A DNA stretch of 64,000 nucleotides from Lithospermum erythrorhizon (GCA_019722365.1 JADFUC010002023.1:124001-188000); one strand, 5' to 3'. Counted from the first letter of the stretch, positions 43,321 to 56,624 are shown. Translations and numbers: made by a program. The notes: generated by a model from the sequence alone, not told the origin.

Positions 43321-45927
43321 CATGATTCAGATTCGTTTCTGACTAGTACACATAAATGGTGGAAAATATTTTCTTCCTCCTTAATATGCAGTCATCCGAG
43401 TCTCTTGTTTAAGGTATAAGTATTATACATAATATATTGTGAATATCATGGATAGTTTGTTGGAGTTGCTAGTGTTGTATAGACATTGATTAAGAGAACA
43501 CAGTATTAAGAGGGTCTGCATGTTCTTACATCTTTGATCTTTCTAGCATTTTGGTCCCAGAACTATTTGCCTTACATCAGTTATATGGTCATTGTTTTGA
43601 TGTTTGTGGTGGAGGAGCACTTACATGTTATTACCTGGAAAATGTTTTATATTTAGGACAAAGAACTCCGTGTTTATGTTTGTCGCCTTATTTTGATCGA
43701 CCCTTTTGACTAATAGGATATGAACACGGGTATTGAGTATCGTTGTTGCAAGTAATATCCGTGGTTATTAGCGTATATCTAATGGTTAATCAACCACGTT
43801 GTTACCTCAGATTTTTCAATAATTAGCTCTCCAAGTAGGTTGCTCAAGATTATCATAACTAGATGAGATGATGAAACTTTTATCCAACTGAAAGTGTAAC
43901 AAAACATATTTTATTAGGCACTTGTAAAATAAGGTAAATTAAACTTCAGACTCAATATATTAGTATCATCACAATCAAGTGGACCCTTCATCTATTACTA
44001 CTATCTATAGAGGTTCATCATAATATCATTTTCAATAGTATTAAATATGAGGAGCATTTCATATCAAACTCTCATTTTCAAGGGCTAGATAATGTTTGAA
44101 GATATTTGTATAAAACATAATGTAGAATCCAATGGAGTAAGGGTTATCAAAACTCTTCAACTGCCAACTATATAGACTTTCAAGAGTTGCAGATAAATAA
44201 AAATACATTTTATTCTTCATATGCATACAAAGCTTATTGAATGCCCTTGGCCCCTCAACCTATAAATGCATGGAAGTATATATCAAAGGGGCATTTTGGT
44301 ATACTTCTATGAAGATAATTATATATGCAATTATGAACATCTTGCCTATATATTGTCAATTGATTTGTTGCAGTTTCAAAAGCTTTTATTTTGATAGTGA
44401 TATACCCCACCCTCTTTATCCTACTTTTCCATATTCTTTTCATCATATCATTCTGTACAAATTGATTAACATTACAATATTTTCTAATTACCCTTCTTAT
44501 AACGAATTAATCGTTAACCTCACAGCCGCTGATACTAACCCTAAACCATTCGATTATCTCATGTATCTTTCCTTTAACATTTTATGTAATATATTCCTCC
44601 ATCCCACAAAAGCATCATTCCATACTTTTGTTATATCGCTGAACTTCGACCGTAGATATTTATTTGTATCAGATAATACTATTTAAAACTATATCAACGT
44701 AAAAAATACATTTCAAACTCTTTTCTATTGATATAATTTTTATAAATTATTATGACAACACAAATAAATATATTGCCAAACTTTCTGGTGCTAACCATAA
44801 AAAAAATTTACCAATTTTTCAGAGATGAGGAGTGTTAATTTCCTAAACTTTATTGCCCCAAGTATAAATATACTTTACTTCCTACAATCTATCACTCCCT
44901 CCTGCCTCAATTTATTTCGATCGCTTAATAAAACATTTATACAAAAATCATCGATCAGAGTACTTACAAGAGAGAAATGATATCAATCAATAAAAAAAAA
45001 AAAGAATATTGTGAAACTATAAACTTCAAATGAAAAAATTATATCAGAATAAAACCATCACTTATAAATGGCACAGTAAATTTTTATTGGGATTTATTTA
45101 ATTATAAATCGGTATCTTTGTTTAGAAAGACTATTTGACTACTAAATAATTATTTGCTGGCTAAATAAAATGATTAGCAATGATGAGATATAGGTAATAA
45201 AGTTGGAGATAATAAGCACACTGATACAAACTTTTTTCTCATTATTTGCATGCTGTCTTGGACTCTAAAAAAGCTGTTAAACTCTTACTCTTGGGTATGT
45301 CTATCTCCAGGGAATGATTAGCAGTTTCTTTAGCAACCTGAAGAAAAATTCAAGTTGAGTATTTTTTATCAACATTTTTTGTTACCATATTACTCATGTT
45401 ACCTTGATGGGATATAAATTCCCTCTTGATATTTTATTTCCGTGTCAAAATCATATGGGGTTGAGAATTTACGGAGTAATTGAAATGAATGAGATTTTAG
45501 ACTACCTTATTTTTCAAGTCTATAGCTAAAACCATGAAACTTTACACGCGTGATAATTTAACTCAAGAAAAGAAGCTAGAAGCTAGAGGGCTAAATGTCA
45601 AGATCTCGCTGGCCGAAAAGAAAGCTTCTAGTTCGATCACTTTAAGGCACATCCAATTTAACTCTTCCGTAAAATTCTGCATGCATCGAGCATCGCTTAA
45701 ATACGATTTCAAGCCACACTTTTACGAAAAGCTGCTATCATCTTGCTCAAAATTTTCCTTCATAACAATTCTATGAAATTTCATCATTATATTATTGTTT
45801 TATGGTTCTGTTTTCCCCTGCTTCTGAAAACACCAAGTTTGTATTGTTTCTTTTACTTGATTTCTAAATTATAAAAAATATATATTGATTGCAGCTAAAG
45901 AAGTAACTTTGAAATAGTGGTATCAAC
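43321..45927. other. Intergenic region and NPH3-gene promoter; no gene seen
   Basis: AT-rich sequence. The 149-codon frame at 44237-44686 is rich in Ile, Phe, Tyr and Ser, as random AT-rich DNA would be, and has no domain likeness. A Stowaway-like end (CACTCCCTCCTGCCTCAATT) is at 44892. The NPH3 leader probably begins between 45240 and 45900; a 5' UTR intron is possible because an acceptor-like TTGATTGCAG is at 45886-45895. Confidence 0.5.
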
Positions 45928-48667
45928 ATGAAGTTTATGAAACTTGGTTCCAGACCTGATACTTTCTATACAACTGATGGTGTGAGGTAAATATTCAATT
46001 AGTTTTTTATTACCTAGGCTTCTAACAATAATAGATAAATAAGCCAGACTTTTAAGTAGATATCCCACTTCTTATACCACTTGGGATGGGGAGCAAGATA
46101 TTAGGGCATGTTATGTTAATGTTTTCCATCATTTTTTATTCTCATGCCCTTTCTTCAAAAACTGATTTGGTAAAACCTTCTGAAGTTAAAAATCTCTAAA
46201 AATGATGTATTTTCTTGATTCAGATCAGTGTCCTCAGAAGTATCCAGTGATCTCATAGTTCAAGTTAAAGAAAGAAAATATTTTCTGCACAAGGTAGCAT
46301 CTTTACTTTCAATTTCTATATTTAATTGAATTGATATTATTAGTGAACTATCTTTTTTTTTGTTTTTGTTGTATTAATGAACTATCTTTACATTTGATGA
46401 TGTTGAATTTTAATGTTTTGAATTGGTTGTCCCACAGTTTCCCCTACTATCTAAATGCTTGAGGCTGCAAAGGTTATGTGCAGAAACTCCAGAATCCTCA
46501 AGTCCCCAAATAGTCCAACTCCCTGGGTTCCCTGGTGGGATTGAAGCTTTTGAACTATGTGCCAAGTTCTGTTATGGGATTACAATCACTCTAAGTGCTT
46601 ACAACATCGTGGCGGTTCGGTGTGCTGCAGAGTATCTTCAGATGATGGAGGATGTGGAGAAAGGGAACCTCATTTACAAGATTGAAGTGTTCTTCACTTC
46701 TTGTATACTTCAAGGTTGGAGGGACTCAATTATAACTTTAAAGAGTACTAAAGGATTCCCTCTTTGGTCTGAGAATCTTGGGATCACAAGCAGATGTATT
46801 GATTCAATTGCTTCAAGAGTTTTAGCCCACCCCTCTAAAATTTGCTTGTCCCATATCTATTCAAGAAGGGGAAGGGATGATATCTCCTGCAATGGTTCCG
46901 AGAACTGGAGGAATAATATGCCTAATGCAAAGGGATGGTGGGCTAAGGATATAGCAGAATTAGGGATCGAGCTTTATTGGAGAACAATGATAGCTATCAA
47001 GTCTGGTGGGAAGGTACCTTCAAATCTTATTGGTGATGCATTGAGGATATTTGCTTCTAAATGGCTACCAAACATATCAAAATGTAGGGGTGAAATTGAT
47101 GATGAATCAAATGCTAATCATGATTCTAAATCAGCTGAGATTACTTCGAAACACCGCCTTCTGTTGGAATCGATCATTAGTTTGTTGCCATCAGAGGAAG
47201 GTTCTAAAGTTTCTTGTGGCTTTCTTTCAAAGCTTTTGAAAGCCTCCAATATTCTTAAAGCTTCCCTTTCATCTAAGATGGAAATAGCAAGAAGGATTGG
47301 AATTCAACTGGAGGAGGCAACAATTGAAGATCTACTAATTCCCTCATTTTCATCTTCAAATGATCCAATCTACGATGTTGATATTGTTGTTTCAATATTA
47401 GAGCAATTTATGGCGAAAGGGAATAGTCCACCAACAAGTCCTCCTAGGACTAAGCACGATTTTGAACGAAGAAGATCTCGGTCAGCTGAGAATATGGATT
47501 TTGAGTTTCAGGAAAGGAGAAGATCTTCCTCAGCATCACATAGTTCAAAACTGAAGGTGGCAAAACTTGTGGATGGCTATCTACAAGAGATAGCTCATGA
47601 TGATAAGTTACCATTATCTAAGTTTTTGAATATTGCTGAAGCAATTCCAGACTTTGCCAGGCTTAATCATGATCATCTTTACAAAGCAATTGGCATCTAT
47701 CTCAAGGTAATTTTTGTACATTCTTCAGAATTACTGTTTCCTGTTCATATGGTGAGTAATAATTAGATAGCCTCCAAATTCAATTATAGTTAAGTATACT
47801 TGTTAAACTTAGGAGCAGGTCACTATCCATTTCTGGACATTACTATTTCAGTTGACATTTTTGGTAGTGTTGTTATTGTCATACTATGCTAGTCACTTCA
47901 TGTTATGTGGAATCTTATACCATACATAATGTCTACATTTATTTTGGTGTCAAAAGTGAGACATTGATTAATTACATGTCAAGCATGTTGCCAATTGAAT
48001 TTTTGCTCCTGTTAATTGATTTTAGGGTGGAATCTAATTATCTATGTCCCCTATTAATCTGGCCTCGGAACAATAACTAAAAATGAGTTCACATTATAGA
48101 TTCATCTGTGATTCTTGCCAGTGATATAAGTTTATCTCAAGCAATTTAACTGCTTTGTAAATATGTCTGCTACTGAAGGAACATCCAAACATGAACAAAA
48201 GCGAAAGGAAGCGATTGTGCAGGATATTAGACTGCAGAAAACTGTCAATGGCTGCTTGTATGCATGCAGCACAGAATGAGTTACTTCCACTGAGAATATT
48301 AGTCCAAGTGCTCTTCTTTGAGCAGGCGAAAGCCTCGGTAGCTGGTAGCCAAGTCAGTGACCTGCCTAACCATATCAAGGCGCTTTTAGGATCGCGAGAC
48401 GACTCATCAAGTCAAACTACATTGTTCAGCAAATCCATGAATACACCAGCAGATGATAAGTGGAGTGTCTCAGGCCTCGGATCGCCAAAATCAAAGGTTC
48501 CAGCTCTCAAAATGAAGTTGGCTGAAGATGAGTTTAATGATAGTTCTCCTAGTCCAAATGAAGTTGAGAAATCTTCAAAAATGAAGCCATTCTGCTTGAT
48601 TCCAAATAGGCCTAAAGGATTATTCAGTAAATTATGGTCCAGAAATAGTATGGTTGAGAAGAACTGA
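45928..48667 (+). CDS. NPH3/RPT2-family BTB protein, complete gene
   Basis: There are four exons: 45928-45986, 46224-46293, 46438-47706 and 48179-48667 (628 aa, GT-AG, in phase). The BTB/POZ domain spans about 29-110 ([55 protein letters not shown]). The NPH3 domain spans about 210-516 ([74 protein letters not shown]-type [20 protein letters not shown]). NPH3 proteins are plasma-membrane-associated adaptors that join BTB to CUL3 ubiquitin ligases in phototropism and auxin/PIN polarity. The start [18 protein letters not shown], the length and exon pattern match best, in memory, Arabidopsis At1g67900 (631 aa), so an NPY-like role is possible but not shown. The C-terminus is basic and Ser-rich ([17 protein letters not shown]). 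Confidence 0.93.
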
Positions 48668-49136
48668 TTGAACTTAACACATGGGGGTTATTGGTTATGT
48701 AAGTGAGTACAAATATACTTTCCAGTTTTTCAGTTACAATCTTCTTTCATTTCCTATCTAGAAATAGTCATGTAAACTTTAGAAAGGATAAATTATTGGT
48801 GAACTCGATGTAATGAAAGATAACTACAATTTCGAAGCTCTGCTCTAAAATCATTTTGTAATATATATATGGACTTTGTTGGGGTCCATTGACCATTAAT
48901 CTGCTTTTGAGTTGTCATAGACTCAATTATAGAGGAATGGTTATTGCACTTAACAGCTAGTGGATAAGCATAAAAGGAATTAGATTTGATGTGATAATTA
49001 ATAGAATCATTCACTACTAAGTACTAAGTTTATGAGATTTCTAAATGAAGATTGTGGAACCATGTTTAATTGTCTTTAAGTATTTCTATAACCCACACTT
49101 GGCTAGAATAATTAGTATAACTTCAAGCATGCTATA
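48668..49136. other. NPH3 3' UTR and flank
   Basis: There is no coding signal. The minus-strand frame at 48793-49014 is AT-driven and rejected. Confidence 0.5.
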
Positions 49137-50385
49137 AAAATTATTAAATAAATTTAATAAAAATCGATTTATTCTAATCGGTGAAATCGATTAAAAGAAA
49201 ATTGATCACACGAGCTACACGTGGCAATTAGGTTCAACCCGAGCCCTAATAAAAATCGAACACGTATGGAATAATAAGGGTTTTCGGGAATTAAGCCCCT
49301 GAAATTAAATTAAAGTCGAAATTAGGTTTTATACATTAATTAACCTTAAATTTTAATCTAACAGGTTCTAGAAAATATCCCCGAATTAAATGTCAATCTA
49401 AACCAGGCCTGCAATCCCTAAATTTATTACACTAATTTCTGCTATTTGGCCCGAAATGGAAGTTCGAAGCCTGGGCTAAAAATAAAGAGTCTAGAAAAGA
49501 ACGGTTTAAAACGAACACCCAAAGTAGGCCTGAGCTAATATGAAAAATGCGCTTTGACCTTAAAGAACTGAACCTTCGATTCATCAAAATAGGCGCCTGA
49601 TGCTTGAGGAAAAGTAATTTTCTATAAAATCAACAAATGGATCTTGCCTCTAAATTCAATGATTAAGATCAAAATCCAAGAGACATTAATCAACCAATCG
49701 TTAAAAAACCCGAAAGTTCATAAATACCCCCCCTATTATAATCTAAATTTAGAATTTAGCATAAGAACAACTCTAAAATGAGCCTGACAGAAACCTATGA
49801 AGATTGTTGATTATTTAGAGAAAACATCAAATCTTCAACCTATAAGTTTCCAACAAAAGTCAATCAAGAACTGAAAGGAAGAACACAAAATCTTCAACTT
49901 CGCACTACAAAATAGCTAACTAGGTAATAAGGGTTGACTCATCAGACAAACACAAGAATTTCGTGATCAAGACTCAAAATCGATGTAGAGAATCGATCAT
50001 TCAGAGACTATAAATCAAATAAACTACAATGACATTATAAATGCCCCCGTAGAAATCATAAGGCGATATAGTCAGATAGCCCCCTTCATCTCACGGTAAA
50101 CACCCAGCAGTGTTCGGCATGATCCTTGACGCATTGCCGATCCACCGATAAAGACCTCAAGATCGTGAATAAACCGCAAAGCACTGATCTACTAGCCGCA
50201 TTTCAGATCGCTGAAATAAGTGCCCTCGCAAGTGTATTACACATAGCCTGATGGAAAATACTATACAAAATTTATTTAAAAGCTTAAACAAAAAGCATAC
50301 CAGGATCATTTAAATTGCATAGAATCAGAACTACAAAATATATAATACATATATATATTTAAATTAGAACTTACAACGCAGTGGA
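49137..50385. other. Retroelement-like non-coding sequence
   Basis: About 1.2 kb of C/A-rich plus-strand text with no open frame (TTCAACCCGAGCCCTAATAA, GTCTAGAAAAGAACGG, CCCCGTAGAAATCATAAGG). The texture is unlike the neighbouring AT-rich DNA and is typical of old LTR-element untranslated regions. Neither ends nor a coding core were found. Confidence 0.35.
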
Positions 50386-50389
50386 AAAC

Positions 50390-51170
50390 GTCACCAAGAA
50401 ACTTTCATGAAACCTCCTTTGAATTTCACACCGAGCACCAATTTAATTGGCAATGCTCTAGTCGTTCACACTGTGAGGGATTGAATCCAACGCTTGAGTT
50501 TGCTAGAACGCCATCAGGATTGATACAAAATCAAGACAAGAATTTGAATTCTCTTGTCTTAAAGTGGTTCGGCCTCTTCTATGGATATGAGGCTCAAACC
50601 GTGGGAAGGGCTTAGGTTTGGTTTTTGTTATAAAATGAAAACCACAACCTCACTTGGGGTCTTATTATTTGACTCCAAAGCCCCCAACCAATAGTTAATG
50701 AAATGGATCGCTTAAATTGAACTAACTCAAGTAAAATTCTCCTACCAACGAGTTATTAATAGCTCAATCTAACTATTTAATTAATTAAACTAATGTTAAT
50801 TAATTCAATTTCATCCAATTGATATTTTACATTATCAATGTAAAATTTCCGATTGAGAATATTCGATGATTACAATCAACTCTCAATTTAGCAAGCATTG
50901 TTTAATTTCATTCATGAAATATAATTCAATATTAATGTATGTATATTTACCTTCTACCTCTCTTTCTCGAATTATCTATTTTTCGCTCGATAATAATGTA
51001 GTATAATATAATCACCATTATTATTATTATTATAACGATTATGTATATGATCTAGTAATCGCATAATCCCCAAAGATTATCATGAACTATCAGTAATTAC
51101 AACTACTATGGTTGAAAGTTCCGTTTATGTAATCACATTCACTAAACTAGTAAATGAATTGTTACAACAA
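50390..51170 (-). mobile_element. Copia-type LTR relic, minus orientation
   Basis: Read on the minus strand: AATCGTTATAATAATAATAA, TATTTCATGAATGAAATTAA, TTTTACATTGATAATGTAAA, then TAAATAGTTAGATTGAGC, then a leader with ATTTTATAACAAAAACC and a GTTTGAGCC/GGCCGAACC exon-like part, ending near TTTCCACTGCGTTGTAAG (50370-50390). The same order of words occurs on the plus strand at 53900-54690. No primer-binding site or coding adjoins it. Confidence 0.55.
51015..51042. repeat. (ATT)n microsatellite within the LTR relic
   Basis: About seven ATT units. Its counterpart in the other LTR (about 53996-54030) has shorter ATA/ATT runs. Confidence 0.85.
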
Positions 51171-51219
51171 TTTTCGCAATGGACATAATAAATGAAATCA
51201 ATAACTATTGATTTCCAAC

Positions 51220-51620
51220 ATAACCAAATCAAGTCTAAGTCACAGGACTCAAGTCTAAAAGACTAAATATCAAGTCCATGCCCATAATGGCTACCGACGC
51301 TAAGGCTTCCTGGACCATATCCAAGTCAAGGCTGTCCAAAGACTCAAGTCTTCTATCCACTAGAGGTCATAACGATCCAGACTCCTATCCAAATTTCACA
51401 TCCAAATTGAGACACAAATCCAAATCCAAATTAGATCATACAACTGTCTAAGCACAATTCAAGTCCAACCTAGGGATCATACAACGTCCACGCACAAATC
51501 AAGCACAACCAAACAATAACAAAGGCCTGACCTCGTTGAAGTCAAGTCCAAGACTACACCAAACTAAGTCCAGATCTCAAGCAAATTTAAGTAGAGAGTA
51601 ATGTACCAATAGTCGGACTC
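51220..51620. repeat. AAGTCYA-rich tract
   Basis: Words of the type CAAGTCTAAG, CAAGTCCA and ACTCAAGTC recur more than a dozen times in about 400 bases without fixed spacing. There is no frame. It may be an untranslated region of a retroelement. Confidence 0.5.
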
Positions 51621-53860
51621 AATCATTCGGAGCAAATTATTTTTGTACCAAGATAGATTTTCCCAAAGTGGATTTTATTAAATAAAAGGATACTATAAAT
51701 AATAAAATCTATCTAGCAAGCATAATTCATACCTTTTCATTTTCAAGGTTTAATCAAAGAATGCTCATTATGTAATTTTATTTATTATTATAATTTATAA
51801 ACATCACTTTTCTCTTTTAATAAAAAATGCACCTTATGTTATTTTATTTATTGTTAGAAAACATCACTTCTCAATTGATTAGTCGTATAAATAATTCATA
51901 TTTCTACCATTTAATTTTATTTTATGTATTCATTTTATCATATTTTAACTCTAAATAATTATTGCATCTATAGTTTATAAATAAAGATATTTTTATTTAA
52001 GCATAAAACTAAGCATGTTATATATATATATATGTATATTATATATTAAATAAATTTGAAATAAGACCCAAATCTACTACTCTCTCCATACTAAACGATT
52101 GCCATCTCGATGAATGCTCAAATTGACAAACTTTATGCTTCATCTATAAAAATAATTTTGATTTGAACAAATTTAATGTCATTAAAGTACATTTAAAATA
52201 TTTATTATTTGATACTTACCAAATATTATTGCGAAATAAAAAATATTTGAATTGAACATTTAATCTATGAAAATCCAAATTGAAACTCTTTGACAATCTA
52301 TTGGATGGGGGAAAGATTAGATATGTAATCTCATATTTTTATTTCAATCATGGAAATGTAATATAAAAATATCACATAATAATTTAGATATATATTCTTT
52401 ATTAAAATTTTTGAATTAAAAATTATTTTTTAATTTATAATTAAATTTACTAATATCACATAATAATTTAGATATATTTTTAATACTAATTCATTACATT
52501 AAAATAAATTTACTTATCAAGTATCATAAAATTAATAAAAATCACAGTAAGATTATATCAAATACCTTTTTTCTCATTGAGCAAAGATGTTCAATATTTT
52601 TTATATAATTGGACGAAAATCTTAATCATGAAGATATGTTAATTAGCATACATATGAAGTGGTAAAATTCTGATATGTTATAAAGAGAGTTAGAGAATCC
52701 CTAACTACGTTTTGAATTGTTACAATTTTTAAAAGAAAAGTTTAGCACATATTAATTATTGAATTGTTATATAAGTACTTTTTAAAACTTTAGAAAGATA
52801 TTTTTCTATCAATAGAAAATATTATAATAAGAGCAATATAATAATTAGTAATGTGAAAAGGGAAGAAACGCAACTCATACTTTTATAAGTAGGAGGATTA
52901 ATATAGGAGTATTAGATTCCCATATTTTTTACAATTTGTACGAAGTCTTATCAGTATGAGGGTGTTTGGCTAACCTTATTTTTGGTCAAAATCAATTTAT
53001 AAGTTGATTTGGCTAAAATGAAGTGTTTGGGGCTAATAATTTCAAAGTGTAATTTATAAGTTGAAATAAAAAAGTAGCAAATCCTAACTTTTTTTCTAAC
53101 TTTTTTTGCTCCAACTTATAAGTTGGTTTGACCAAGTAATTTACTTAATTATCCATTAATATTTTACTTTATACATTTTTTATCTTTCATTTAATAGTCA
53201 TAAAGATATAAATTTTAGTTATATCAACTTTGAAAAAATAAAAAATAAATAAATATTATATTTTGAGTCATAAAAATATACTCCCCTCTGCTTCTTTTTT
53301 AGTTGTCTTCCCAGCCATTTGCACATAAATTAAGAAAATGGTGAAGTTTAAAAGTACATTGAAATGTAAAATGATAATTAATTAAAACTATATCATTGGT
53401 CAGTTGATAATTTAATAACAAAAGTACTGGAAAATGTAGAAATATAATTTTCTATATTGGGAAAGATAAACTAATTTGAAAAGAAAAAATTGGTCTGAAA
53501 GACAAAGAAATGTGAACCATGAGTAATTTTTAGTTATAGTTATTTTTATTCTTTCCATAAATTACTATTTTATTTATATCATAAAGATAAAAAAGTGATA
53601 AATTACTAATTTATTCCGGTTAGGAATTTTGATTTTCATTATTTTGTTTAATGGCTAAATGATCCCAGTAAATATTATGGAAGCAAGTTTAAATAAGAAG
53701 ACAAATCGAACAAGCGCACGAATGAAGAATTGTTTCAATCAAAAGATTTTGACACTGGGAGCTTACGAGCCTTCCAAAAGGAAATAAAGCAATTGAGGAA
53801 GTGGGTATATGTTGAATCAATGAGAATTGATTCCATTTATTGTGCCCGCTATGGTCAATC
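51621..53860. other. AT-rich intergenic region with MITE relics
   Basis: A decayed Stowaway-like element spans about 52080-52314: the left end CTCTCCATACTAAACGATTG is roughly complementary to the right end GACAATCTATTGGATGGGGG. A hAT-MITE-like end (GAGGGTGTTTGGCTAACC, 52958) has no partner seen. A further Stowaway-like end is at 53280 (ACTCCCCTCTGCTTC). No gene is seen. Confidence 0.5.
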
Positions 53861-53869
53861 GTATCAATT

Positions 53870-54690
53870 CATTTACCAAATGAAAGAACCGTGATTATCG
53901 AACTTCAGCGCTCAACTTAGTACTGCATATTACTACGGGGTTCTCATGATAATTTAAGAGGTTATGAGCCGATTAAGCAGATCTTACTATTAATCGTTAT
54001 AATAATAGTAATTGGTCAATTATTATTATTATGTCACCACATTATCCGAGCCTGTAGTCACACACATACAGCTGACGCTGGGAAGAGCATTTCATGTATG
54101 AAATTAAAGAGAACTACAGCAATCGGTAGAACATTTCAATTATAAGGGTTTTACATTTTATGTAGAATATCGATTGAATGAAATAGAATCACCAATGGTT
54201 ATTTAATTGATTCGGTAATTTTAGTATTTACGATAACTCAAAGATTATCGATATCAATTCATTACTATTTAATTAAGCTAATTAAATAGTTCAACTCATT
54301 AGCAACTTATTAGTGTCTTAACGAACTAATAAAGTTAACAAGTCAAGCTACTTAACGGGTTGCTTATCGGGTTTATTTTAACCTAGCCCTATATAAGCAA
54401 GCTTTAGGGTTTTTCATCATAAGTTTTTGAGAGAAAATTTTATAACAAAACCCCTAAAGTAGCCGCTTCCTTTTCGTCAAATCTCCCAAGAATTTTGGGT
54501 TTTTCCGTTTTGTTTATCCTGTTTACTAGCATAACAGTTCTCGATTCAACCCTCCGAAAGACCAACTGTAGATATCATAATGACGATATTACAACAATGG
54601 GCGGAAATTCACGCTGTTTGGTTAAGGAACTTTAGCGGAATTTACCCGCCGCAATGTAGTGCCTGCTTATTCATATATTGTAAAAGTATG
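53870..54690 (+). mobile_element. Copia-type LTR relic, plus orientation
   Basis: The word order matches the minus-strand LTR at 50390-51170 (TTCTCATGATAATTTAAGAG; AATCGTTATAATAATAGTAA; CATTTCATGTATGAAATTAA; TTTTACATTTTATGTAGAAT). A TATA box follows (CCCTATATAAGCAAGC, 54389) and a leader (GAGAAAATTTTATAACAAAA, CCCCTAAAGTAGCCGC). It is followed 250 bases on by reverse transcriptase-like coding on the same strand, so it may be the 5' LTR of a deleted element. Confidence 0.55.
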
Positions 54691-54899
54691 TTTTGTTTAA
54701 TAATGTAGTATGCACTTTAAGATCCTCGAATTATGGATTTGTATTTATACTCATTCATAGTATTTCCATCAAGATACAAAACAAAAACGAATCAAGATCA
54801 AAAAGGTAGAAAAATATGCAAGGTTAAGGTTAAAGGCTATAAACAAAGGCAGAAATTGACTATTTATTAAGTATCTATTCCAGAAAGAGGATACTATAA

Positions 54900-55700
54900 G
54901 ACTTATTACAACAATCGCTCAAAACCAAAGGGAAGATATACTCAAAATGGATGTAAAGTCAAGATTTTTAAAATGGCTATCTCAAGAAGAAGTCTATATC
55001 GAAAGCAAACCACCCAGATATATTGAAAGAGGTCGAAGACAAAGCCATGACAAAGAAAGCTTTTATATGAGTTCAAACATTCAAGAGCTCAAACCTGCCG
55101 TGATGAATACTTCGCAAAATTGGTTTCGTAAAAGTCCATATGAGCATGTCCTCTATACAAAAATAAACTGTGCTGGAAATATTATGATCGTGACTTGATG
55201 ATGGAAAAGCACAAAAGTCCACATGAGCATGTCCCCTATACAAAATAAATCAAAAGGGAAAGATTCGGGGATAGCCATTGTAGACTTTGATGACGGAAGC
55301 ACCCGGTACGAGATTTCATTACTGTCTAACAATATTTTCATGGTCATCGTTAACAAAGAAGGTTTTCTCAACATGTGAAGTTCAATATACTATCGGCAAA
55401 GAATACGCACATGTCAGGGCTATATGGTTAGGTAAATATTAAGTGAATTAATGCTAGCAAAGGAAGTCCTATTATTTTTGTGGAAACAACTGGGTAATTT
55501 TACCAACTAAAATCTAATGCCCTATAGTCGGCTAGTTATTATAAACAAACAACATTTTATTCGAGAACAAGTGAACAATATGAATCAAGACCGTAGAATC
55601 AAGAACAGCTATGATATCTTACAAAGGCTCAAGCATGAGGTATTTCATTTGAAAGAAAAACTCTCGAAATGCAAAATCGCTGAGGAAAGCTAGTAGAATT
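54900..55700 (+). pseudogene. Ty1/copia reverse transcriptase and RNase H relic
   Basis: From about 54940 the frame reads MDVKSRFLKWLSQEEVYIES, the copia RT motif in which a conserved Asp begins the catalytic block (MDVKxAFLxGxLxEEVYxxQ). SQNWFRKSPYEHVLYTK and GNIMIV follow, leading toward the missing YVDD. After stops and shifts, RNase H-like pieces appear: AEYTIGKEYAHVRAIWLG (about 55385), LSELMLAKEVP, then a tail like ILQRLKHEVFHLKEKLSKCK (about 55620-55680) that matches the end of copia pol. The middle is deleted and broken, so the element is dead. No 3' LTR was found to the right. Confidence 0.7.
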
Positions 55701-56509
55701 GCAACCACCTGTATGCAGAACAGTGTTGATCGATGATATTGAATGAAAGATACGATATATTATTTTTTGACATAAAATCATTTACAATGTCAACCAATTA
55801 GAATTCTATGGCCCTATAATATAATGTATTTATTAACAATTATTTATGCTAGATTTACGGAATCTATTGATTATAAATAAGAATGCATAATGTATTTTTA
55901 GATGTAGAGAAAATAGTTTAAAATATATAATATAATAAAATCTCTCCGAAAAAATAGAGCTAACGATTCATTATAATAAATTTATTCTAAATTACTTGTA
56001 TTAATATATATACTTTAAATATACATTTCCAACAATATCATCATCCATTCTAGAATTACAATTCCATGGAATATTTTAATAAATTAACTAACCATGGCAG
56101 TAGACATAAGTTAATTGTTTATTAGTTGTATGTACTCTGTTTATCTTGAAGCTGGAGACTGGAGTTAATTAGTTTTAGTATGTGATAACTAGGGAGAAGT
56201 TTTATTAACTATTTTTAAGTTTTCAAAACATAACAATATAATATCACCAATCAATGCACAATTTTTAATTCCTTCAATTTAAAAAGATAACGTGAAATTA
56301 GAATAGGAAATAACATCGTTTGATCAAGCAATTTATTTAAAGACAGAAATATAACTTCATTAATATTGGAAAATACATATATGATCTTCCAGTTAAAGAC
56401 CCTTCTGCTTGCTTCATTCCTTTCTTCTCCTAATTTTCTCATGCTATATACTATAAGTACTATACCAAAGCTGGAGAATACTAAATTATTCAACTACAAA
56501 ACAAAGATA
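55701..56509. other. Intergenic region; no gene seen
   Basis: AT-rich sequence. The 80-codon minus-strand frame at 56251-56493 has no family likeness. Confidence 0.5.
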
Positions 56510-56600
56510 GATACCGAATCATCATAAAGTTGAAAATTAAAATAACATGTTAAAAGATACCGAATCATCATAAAGTTGAAAATTAAAATAACATGTTAAA
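56510..56600. repeat. Perfect 46-bp tandem duplication in the ERF 3' flank
   Basis: A unit starting GATACCGAATCATCATAAAG and ending AACATGTTAAA occurs at 56510-56555 and again at 56556-56600 with no difference except the last base. It begins 24 bases beyond the ERF stop, so it probably lies in the 3' UTR. Confidence 0.97.
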
Positions 56601-56624
56601 TAAAAGTTGCTTAAGTCCATAATG

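Noticed and set aside
44237..44686. 149-codon plus-strand frame
   Set aside because: Composition (Ile, Phe, Tyr, Leu, Ser) is that of random AT-rich DNA; there is no domain, signal or splice partner.
45534..45776. 80-codon plus-strand frame before the NPH3 gene
   Set aside because: No family likeness; it probably lies in the NPH3 leader or promoter.
52958..53150. Complete hAT-type MITE starting GAGGGTGTTTGGCTAACC
   Set aside because: Only one end is visible; no complementary terminus or 8-bp duplication was found nearby.
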